From Candidatus Zixiibacteriota bacterium (lineage in GTDB: Bacteria; Zixibacteria; MSB-5A5; JAABVY01), in contig JAABVY010000242.1 in the NCBI GenBank assembly GCA_011777135.1, forward strand, positions 669 to 11,617: a stretch of 10,949 nt of DNA, in the 5' to 3' direction. The notes beneath the pieces are model-generated. The model was not told where the DNA came from. It made no database searches and saw nothing but the letters and a program-made list of their open reading frames with translations. Positions 6,360-10,949 of this stretch are shown here, one piece after another; the first letter of the stretch is position 1, and the number at the start of each line of letters is the position of its first letter. The position numbers and the translations under genes are program-made.

Positions 6360-6393
6360 CCGATTTTTGGAGGAGGAAAGATGTGAAATAGAA

Positions 6394-6774
6394 TCAGGAC
6401 CTTTCTTCATGCGGATGCCTGAACTCCTCTTCCCAGTCGGTGGTCACCATCAGCTTGTCGCTCTGTTCCTTCAGGTCATGAATCAGATGATCCATCAGAT
6501 GAATCCTCTTCATCGATCTTACGATCAGGTAAACAGCCAGTCCGACCAGAAGGGTATTCATGATCATGAGCGGCACGATGAAGAGCAGGTTTTCGGCGAT
6601 GTTATAATAGCGCGAGGTGGCAATGAGCACAGTCACCACCGAGAACGGCAGTGTCAGAAGGGCAAGGCCGGTGCGCAGCACCGCCAGCGAGGTACGCTTG
6701 GCCGCCAGAAGCATTGTAATTCGATTTATTATCGAGGATTCAGAGGATTCCTCGGGCCTATTTTTATCTTCCAT
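6394..6774 (-). CDS. DUF202-type two-pass inner membrane protein
   Basis: The protein has 126 residues. After an acidic N-terminal segment it carries the DUF202 signature as AAKRTSLAVLRTGLALL (24-40), in which R27-T28 and R34-T35 match the family's 'R-T-x-L-A-x-x-R-T-x-L-A' pattern. Hydrophobic segments at about 36-54 and 62-86 predict two membrane passes. A charged tail of about 40 residues (KRIHLMDHLIHDLKEQSDK onward) should lie in the cytoplasm. The usual Trp of the motif (LAWxRT) is Val here. DUF202 proteins (such as E. coli YidH) have no settled function. The gene ends 87 bp before lpxC on the same strand, and that gap contains a separate lpxC promoter; some read-through is possible. A weak GGAAG about 12 nt before the ATG is the only ribosome-site candidate. 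Confidence 0.82.
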   Translation of the reverse strand: MEDKNRPEESSESSIINRITMLLAAKRTSLAVLRTGLALLTLPFSVVTVLIATSRYYNIAENLLFIVPLMIMNTLLVGLAVYLIVRSMKRIHLMDHLIHDLKEQSDKLMVTTDWEEEFRHPHEERS

Positions 6775-6873
6775 TGCTAAGTATCACTTCCGAATTCTAA
6801 GTTCCCGGTCCAATAAATGACCTTCAATGTCCTATATAACATGTTTTTTGCTGTTGGATGTTCAAAAATATAT

Positions 6874-6909
6874 AAAAAATCCCCTGCAATTTCCGCCAAA
6901 TTGCAGGGG
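6874..6909 (-). terminator. Intrinsic terminator after the sigma-54-type regulator unit
   Basis: A perfect 12-bp stem (CCCCTGCAATTT, 6881-6892, with its complement 6898-6909) closes a 5-nt loop. On the minus strand it is followed directly by ATTTTTT (6880-6874) and more T-rich sequence. It would end transcription arriving from the regulator gene about 310 nt upstream and shield the DUF202/lpx genes. The T tract is on the minus-strand side only. Confidence 0.85.
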
Positions 6910-7220
6910 TAAAGCCCAAAGCCTCCCGATAAAATTTTTCTGGGAGGACTTGCCCGGAAAAAAATGCAAATCGATTAAAGCATGGATAATTCATATGCAA
7001 TCTATATGCCGAATTATATTTGACAGCATTAAACATATTTATTCACTTGATTGATAAAGGTTTGCGAGAATCGCAATGCATCCAAAACGCATGGTTTTTA
7101 TTTTGCTGCAAAACGCAGAATTTGCCTCGTCAGCCTGTAAGCATATGGGCCTTTATCCATATTAAATTGGTATACAATGGGTTATGACGGCGTAATTAAT
7201 ATCTGCGGATTTTTTATATT
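6910..7220. other. AT-rich non-coding stretch between regulator stop and terminator
   Basis: I see no supported gene in these 311 bases. On the minus strand they would form a long 3' untranslated region of the regulator mRNA. A six-pair stem (CCTCCC/GGGAGG, about 6922-6947) lies close to the terminator hairpin, so the 3' end could form a compact structured RNA. No convincing internal promoter was found; a TATAAT on the minus strand (7013-7018) lacks a -35. Short reading frames here cross the terminator stem and have no ribosome sites. Confidence 0.4.
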
Positions 7221-9449
7221 CTACGCAAGGATGATATTATGCTTTTTGATCTTGGAGCGCAAGGTAGCCTCCGGCATCTTGAGAATAACAGCAGCCTGCC
7301 GGATAACGTAATCCGCCTGCGCCAGCGCTTCAAGGATGCGGTCGCGTTCGAATGCGCTGATCTGCTCAGCTAAGCCGGCATCACGATCGACCTTGCTTTG
7401 ATTGGCCTCGCTGGAAAGCTTCTCCGCCAGCTCGCCAATCACTTTAGCAGTATCCCCCGGATACGAGAGCGCAAGCAAGTTCACTTCATTGCGCAGTTCG
7501 CGGATATTCCCGGGCCAGTCATATTGTCTCAGGCCGGCCCTAATTTCTTTGGATGCAAAATCGCGTTCATGAGAGACATCAAAACCGTACTCTTTGAGGA
7601 AGTGGGCGATCAAGTCGAAGATGTCATCGCCGCGTTGAGCCAGAGGGGGCAACTCAAAAGTCATGACTGCTATCCGAAAATAAAGATCCTGCCTGAATGA
7701 ACCACCCCTGACTTCCTCCTCAAGATCTCGGTTTGTGGCACAGATCAATCGAAAATCGACGTTTCGGGGATTTAGATCACCGATGCGTGTGAGTTTCTTA
7801 TTTTCCAGAACTCCCAGGAGCTTGGCCTGTATTGCGGGAGAAAGTTCACCGATTTCATTCAAGAAAAGCGTTCCGCCGTCTGCAGCAGCAATCAATCCCT
7901 CCTTATTGCTGACCGCGTTTGTGAATGCGCCCCTGACATGTCCGAACAGCTCAGACTCCGCCAGTTCATGCGGAATAGCGGCGCAGTTGACCGGTATGAA
8001 ATGCCCGCTACGCCGTTTGGAAGAATAGTGAATATATTTTGCCAGTTGATCTTTGCCGGTTCCGGTCTCACCTTCTATAAGAATGGGAATGTCCGAGTCC
8101 TTGATTGAGTCGACCGCCCGCATGATAGCACGTATGCGGCGGTTGGAGGTCACAATGCTTATAATCTTGCCGTCCGGCGTCGACACCTCATAACTTCCAC
8201 CGACGTCCTCCTCCTTTGGAACTGAGCGGATCAGATTGAACTCGAGGTTCATTCCGGAATAAAGCTCACGTGCCAGCTGCAGATAATATCGTGACTCGCC
8301 AACATTGCCCTTATGAATCATATAAGCCGAGATATAGGCTCGCGCCAGGTCATATCTGGCGCGACTTTCCTTAATCAAGTCAATGGCGCTGTAAATATGC
8401 TCACGAGCGTTTTCGAACTCTTTACCCTGAGCATAAATTTCGGCCAGAACACGTTTGGCGGCTCCGGCTTCCAGCTTCTCGCCTATTTCCTCGGCAACCT
8501 GCAGCGCTTTCTCGGCAGAGCCCCTGGCTTCATGCTCTCTGCCCAACTGAGCCAGGATTTCTGCTTTCAGCCTTTCACCCTGTGATATAAGCGCACTTGC
8601 TTCGCTAAGTTTGTAACCGTGCTCCAAAGTCTTCTCAATTTGTTCCAGGGCAACATCATAAGCTCCCACCATGTATTCAAGTTCCGCCAGATACTCATGA
8701 TAGATTCCATATTCTCGAGTCAGATTGTGTTTTTCAATCAGCCCCCTGGCCCGCTGCAGGGATTTGCGCGCGGAGTCAAAGTTTCCGAGTCTCATCTCGG
8801 CATAAGCCAAGGAAAGGTAAGCACGGCACAAGTTGGGGAAAGCCTTCAGTTCTGAATTTTTTGTAATTGATTCTGTTATATGCTCAACTGCCAGATCAAA
8901 TTTGCCGGTCATATTAGCAATCTGGCCCAGGTTACCTGTAAGTTTGGCAATCCTCTCGGAAAGTCCGTTCTGCTGGGCGTAATCCAGCGCTTCACTCAGG
9001 AGATTTTCTGCCCCGGAAAAATCTCCATTGATGAAACTGATTTGTGCCATGCGGTTTAACGTGTCGATGATACCGCTTATATTACCGGAGCGTTTGCAAG
9101 CAGCGATAACATCCCGATACTCGCGTTGCGCAAATTCGGTTTTACCAAGCGCAAGATTCGCCTTAGCGGATTCAGTTTGAATTTTTGCGACAAGGTCATT
9201 ATCGGAATCGGCTCGCGCCAACCGGTATGCATTGGACGCCGAATCCAGCGCAGAGATATAATCCCCCATGAGATTCAAAACCCGCGCCTTAATTGCGAGG
9301 AATTGCGCCGAATTAGACAGAACATCCGCATGAGTCGACTCAGATTCGCGCATGGAAGCCAGCGCTTCCTTATAATTGCCGGCCTCTATGCATGATTCGA
9401 TATCGAAGATGGCCTGTTTGTCGATATCTGTCGCTTTAATCGATTTCAT
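7221..9449 (-). CDS. TPR-containing sigma-54-type transcriptional regulator (AAA+/Fis) with atypical Walker B and GAFTGA motifs
   Basis: This is a 742-residue cytoplasmic regulator. Residues about 12-400 are some ten TPR-like helical hairpins (for example GDYISALDSASNAYRLA, GDFSGAENLLSEALDYAQ, GKFDLAVEHI), a protein-interaction sensor in place of a receiver or GAF domain. Residues about 430-625 are the sigma-54-interacting AAA+ domain: Walker A GETGTGKD (460-467), sensor I ATN (571-573), arginine fingers R586 and R592, and PPLAQRGDDI. WPGNIRELRN (645-654) and a Fis-type helix-turn-helix (about 694-738) follow. Two key positions differ from consensus. The sigma-54-contact loop is GAFTNA (507-512; N511 for Gly), and the Walker B aspartate is N531 in LFLNEIGEL. 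ATP turnover or control may therefore be altered. It begins 20 bp after the small secreted-protein gene, probably as one operon. Its target and input signal are unknown. Confidence 0.93.
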   Translation of the reverse strand: MKSIKATDIDKQAIFDIESCIEAGNYKEALASMRESESTHADVLSNSAQFLAIKARVLNLMGDYISALDSASNAYRLARADSDNDLVAKIQTESAKANLALGKTEFAQREYRDVIAACKRSGNISGIIDTLNRMAQISFINGDFSGAENLLSEALDYAQQNGLSERIAKLTGNLGQIANMTGKFDLAVEHITESITKNSELKAFPNLCRAYLSLAYAEMRLGNFDSARKSLQRARGLIEKHNLTREYGIYHEYLAELEYMVGAYDVALEQIEKTLEHGYKLSEASALISQGERLKAEILAQLGREHEARGSAEKALQVAEEIGEKLEAGAAKRVLAEIYAQGKEFENAREHIYSAIDLIKESRARYDLARAYISAYMIHKGNVGESRYYLQLARELYSGMNLEFNLIRSVPKEEDVGGSYEVSTPDGKIISIVTSNRRIRAIMRAVDSIKDSDIPILIEGETGTGKDQLAKYIHYSSKRRSGHFIPVNCAAIPHELAESELFGHVRGAFTNAVSNKEGLIAAADGGTLFLNEIGELSPAIQAKLLGVLENKKLTRIGDLNPRNVDFRLICATNRDLEEEVRGGSFRQDLYFRIAVMTFELPPLAQRGDDIFDLIAHFLKEYGFDVSHERDFASKEIRAGLRQYDWPGNIRELRNEVNLLALSYPGDTAKVIGELAEKLSSEANQSKVDRDAGLAEQISAFERDRILEALAQADYVIRQAAVILKMPEATLRSKIKKHNIILA

Positions 9450-9469
9450 AACTGATTTTCAATACTCGC

Positions 9470-9811
9470 CTATTTGTATTTTCTGAGCTGAGTCTTCGAT
9501 TTCCTTGTATTGCTGCTTTTCTTTTCCTTCTGCTTCTCCTTTTCCTGTTTCTTCTCGACCTCATTTGTCCCGAATAAAAGGCTGATTAAGGCTTGAATAT
9601 TCTTGGAGAAACTGCTGAAGGTTCCATCACCATCATCGTTGTCCTGCCAGGGATGTTCTTCCCCATCACCATCGCCATCATCGGCATCATTGTCCTGAGG
9701 ATTTATGATCTGGGTCTCATCACTGGCCTCATCCCGTGAAAAAAGCGGGGGTGCCTGAACTGCCAGAAACAGCAGTATCAAGGCAAATATTAATATTTTT
9801 TTGCAACGCAT
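9470..9811 (-). CDS. Small secreted Asp/Gly-rich protein with Lys-rich tail
   Basis: The gene encodes 113 residues and I recognise no family. A signal peptide spans residues 1 to about 20-25 (CKKILIFALILLFLAVQA). Next comes a very acidic stretch, DNDADDGDGDGEE (40-52) and DNDDGDG (57-63), with the D-x-D-x-D-G spacing of calcium loops such as dockerin or thrombospondin type-3 repeats, though no full loop can be assigned. A short amphipathic segment (SFSKNIQALISLLFG, about 67-81) is followed by a strongly basic tail (KKQEKEKQKEKKSSN to the end). The start at 9811 has AAGGAG 9 nt upstream and a near-consensus promoter further up. It lies 20 bp before the sigma-54-type regulator and likely shares its mRNA. 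The acid-then-basic layout suggests binding to surface polymers or to itself, which is inference only. Confidence 0.75.
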   Translation of the reverse strand: MRCKKILIFALILLFLAVQAPPLFSRDEASDETQIINPQDNDADDGDGDGEEHPWQDNDDGDGTFSSFSKNIQALISLLFGTNEVEKKQEKEKQKEKKSSNTRKSKTQLRKYK

Positions 9812-9941
9812 GGGGGTACGCTCCTTAAAATTTAAAGATTATAATCAAACCTATGAATAAGATATCACTGCCCGATTAAAAAAATAGTCATCGGACGGCT
9901 TATTATAGGGTGCGAGGATATTCAGTCAGTTATCTATTTAA

Positions 9942-9970
9942 ATAATATGGATTTAGTAACTTTATGTCAA
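9942..9970 (-). promoter_or_regulatory. Sigma-70-type promoter for the secreted protein-regulator operon
   Basis: On the minus strand a perfect -35, TTGACA (9965-9970), lies 17 bp from TATTAT (9942-9947), five of six consensus bases. Initiation is expected near 9935, giving a leader of about 124 nt before the ATG at 9811. It indicates housekeeping rather than sigma-54 transcription of the regulator. Confidence 0.75.
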
Positions 9971-9987
9971 GCTAAAAAGACCCCGAT

Positions 9988-10095
9988 GCGCAAAAAATTG
10001 ATAGCTTAATATATCTATTAATAATCAGCCTAAATGCATATACTGCATGAAAATCATTGCAAGCATGCAATGGTCACGTGACGCATTTTTTGCGC
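9988..10095. repeat. Nested inverted repeats in the intergenic region
   Basis: Outer arms GCGCAAAAAAT (9988-9998) and ATTTTTTGCGC (10085-10095) are exact 11-bp reverse complements 86 bp apart. Inside lie a 7-bp hairpin (CATTGCA/TGCAATG, 10055-10072) and a 10-bp palindrome GTCACGTGAC (10073-10082). The whole block fills the gap between the beta-helix gene and the downstream promoter; no gene is present from 9812 to 10097. Confidence 0.55.
10055..10072 (-). terminator. Weak candidate terminator after the beta-helix gene
   Basis: A 7-bp stem, CATTGCA/TGCAATG with a 4-nt loop, is followed on the minus strand by ATTTTC. It lies 26 nt after the beta-helix stop. The stem is short and the T run only four long, so termination here would be weak. 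Confidence 0.3.
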
Positions 10096-10097
10096 TC

Positions 10098-10949
10098 TCA
10101 TTGTGAACATCCAGGGCTTAAGGCCCCGATCAACTGATTGATTTCATTTTGATCTGGAGCACAGGGAGAGACCTGGCTGATATGCAGATCCCGGTTCTCC
10201 AGATCACAGAACTCCGGATCCATCCAGATATTACCATTATCACCATAACGAGTGATAATACAACCCACCCAGTCGCCTCCTCTGTTTTGATAGATGTCAC
10301 AGTATGCAATTAAGAGATTCGAGGCTTGTTCGCAGGTCAATGCCTGACCGCCGCCGTTAAAAGCAATAATCGTGTTAAGCAGCGTATCAGCCCGATTGCC
10401 ATGTATATGTATTCCGCCCGACATTGCGCCGTTGTTTTCTGCCAGGGTACAATTCCTCATTTTGGTCAAAGAATTGAATCCGCTGGCGTAAGCAGCTCCA
10501 AAGTCAGCCCGGTTACCGTAAAAAATGCTGCCTTCTACAATAACATTGATATTATAATACTGGGCATAGACGGCACCGCCGTAACTATCCGCAGCTGTGG
10601 CTTCGTTGCTGTCAAATATGCAGTCTATTATCTGCACCACTGCGGGTCTCTCAAAATTCAGTTTAAAGGTTCCATCGAGATAAATCGCCCCTCCATGTCT
10701 GGCTTGATTATTGCGAAATTGGCAGTCTATAATCTTGATGGATGAACCCGAAACAGAGACTGCTCCTCCGGTATTACCACCAAGATTATTCTCAAAAATG
10801 CAATCCACAATTGTCGGAGATGAACTGTCACAGAAGATTGCGCCGCCCCGTTCCCCGCCGATTTCAAAATGTCCGTAGCCGTTGATCATAGTAAATCCTC
10901 TAATAACTGCATTGGAATCCTCACCGGAATTAAAAATGAATGCACGATG
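10098..10949 (-). CDS. Pmp-like parallel beta-helix surface protein (C-terminal part, runs off window)
   Basis: This is the last 283 residues of a secreted right-handed beta-helix protein; the frame is open to the window edge, where it reads AFIFNSGEDSNAVIRGFTMING, so the Met at 10889 is internal. The helix turns carry the paired motifs of chlamydial polymorphic outer-membrane protein repeats, GGA(I/V) and FxxN: GGAIFC, FENNLGGNTGGAVSV, FRNNQARHGGAIYL, FDSNEATAADSYGGAVYA, FYGNRADFGAAYA and AENNGAMSGGIHI. The end, QLIGALSPGCSQ, is the usual closing strand of this group in environmental bacteria (a 'IGA..xGC' terminus). No autotransporter barrel or other C-terminal anchor follows, unlike true Pmp proteins, so the chain is either released or anchored by its missing N-terminal part. 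The role is probably extracellular adhesion or polysaccharide contact. A signal peptide should lie beyond the window. Confidence 0.85.
   Translation of the reverse strand, partial: HRAFIFNSGEDSNAVIRGFTMINGYGHFEIGGERGGAIFCDSSSPTIVDCIFENNLGGNTGGAVSVSGSSIKIIDCQFRNNQARHGGAIYLDGTFKLNFERPAVVQIIDCIFDSNEATAADSYGGAVYAQYYNINVIVEGSIFYGNRADFGAAYASGFNSLTKMRNCTLAENNGAMSGGIHIHGNRADTLLNTIIAFNGGGQALTCEQASNLLIAYCDIYQNRGGDWVGCIITRYGDNGNIWMDPEFCDLENRDLHISQVSPCAPDQNEINQLIGALSPGCSQ

Larger units (their letters stand above)
6313..6373. repeat. 11-bp inverted repeat bracketing the lpxC promoter
   Basis: CCTCCAAAAAT (6313-6323) and ATTTTTGGAGG (6363-6373) are exact reverse complements 39 bp apart. The inner arm contains the lpxC Shine-Dalgarno and lies at or just after the predicted transcription start. 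The outer arm lies just upstream of the -35 and 20 nt after the DUF202 stop codon. Only an RNA reading through from the DUF202 gene would carry both arms. Confidence 0.7.

Noticed and set aside
6901..6955. Possible c-di-GMP-type riboswitch suggested by AAAGCCCAAAGCCTCCCG on the plus strand
   Set aside because: The resemblance is limited to a short patch, the full GEMM fold is not visible, and no plus-strand gene follows.
6824..7054. Short overlapping frames on both strands (about 70-75 codons)
   Set aside because: They run through the perfect terminator stem, lack ribosome sites and show no protein features.
7092..7107. Sigma-54-like -24/-12 element (TGG-N10-TTGC spacing) on the plus strand
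   Set aside because: Only the GG and TTGCT parts match, in AT-rich sequence, and transcription would run antisense into the regulator with no gene to serve.

Overview
The window comes from a Gram-negative bacterium that makes lipid A. It carries much of a lipid A (Raetz pathway) locus on the minus strand: an lpxC-fabZ fusion, lpxA, a Gfo/Idh/MocA sugar-nucleotide oxidoreductase resembling GnnA, and the start of lpxB. The fused LpxC-FabZ, moderate GC content, secreted beta-helix and propeller-like proteins, a TPR-type sigma-54 activator and GC-rich intergenic palindromes ending in GGGGCACCC together suggest an FCB-group lineage (Zixibacteria or a similar uncultured phylum). That placement is inference; no rRNA or other marker is present.

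Layout from left to right. Positions 1-1601 (minus) hold the oxidoreductase and lpxB, joined by an ATGA stop/start overlap; lpxB runs off the left edge. Positions 1602-1736 are a divergent promoter region. Positions 1737-3428 (plus) hold two genes with N-terminal signal sequences: a small membrane protein and an AT-richer propeller-like secreted protein. Positions 3440-3580 are a mosaic of imperfect palindromes between converging genes. Positions 3633-3995 (minus) encode a CGGC-type cysteine protein. Positions 4128-6306 (minus) encode LpxA and LpxC-FabZ, 1 nt apart, read from a well-formed promoter at 6331-6359. Positions 6394-6774 (minus) encode a DUF202-type membrane protein. Positions 6775-7220 are non-coding and contain a strong intrinsic terminator at 6874-6909. 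Positions 7221-9811 (minus) form a two-gene unit: a small secreted Asp/Gly-rich protein, then a TPR/AAA+/Fis sigma-54-type regulator, with a near-consensus promoter at 9942-9970. Positions 9988-10095 hold nested inverted repeats. Positions 10098-10949 (minus) are the C-terminal part of a Pmp-like parallel beta-helix surface protein that runs off the right edge.

The enzymes act in sequence. LpxA 3-O-acylates UDP-GlcNAc (or a 3-amino analogue, if the oxidoreductase is a true GnnA with a transaminase partner elsewhere). LpxC deacetylates the product and LpxB later joins two acylated sugars. The FabZ half dehydrates beta-hydroxyacyl-ACP, the same acyl pool that LpxA draws on.

Four points deserve most attention. 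(1) lpxC-fabZ has no ATG, GTG or TTG start that keeps its conserved N-terminus; a strong Shine-Dalgarno sequence points to an ATA codon at 6306. (2) An 11-bp inverted repeat brackets the lpxC promoter; in a read-through transcript its arms would hide that Shine-Dalgarno. (3) The sigma-54-type regulator has Asn at two normally conserved AAA+ positions: GAFTNA instead of GAFTGA, and LNE instead of LDE in Walker B. (4) The lipid A cluster is interrupted by a plus-strand two-gene cassette and palindromic repeats. I found no complete unknown system, CRISPR array, tRNA, rRNA or transposase.
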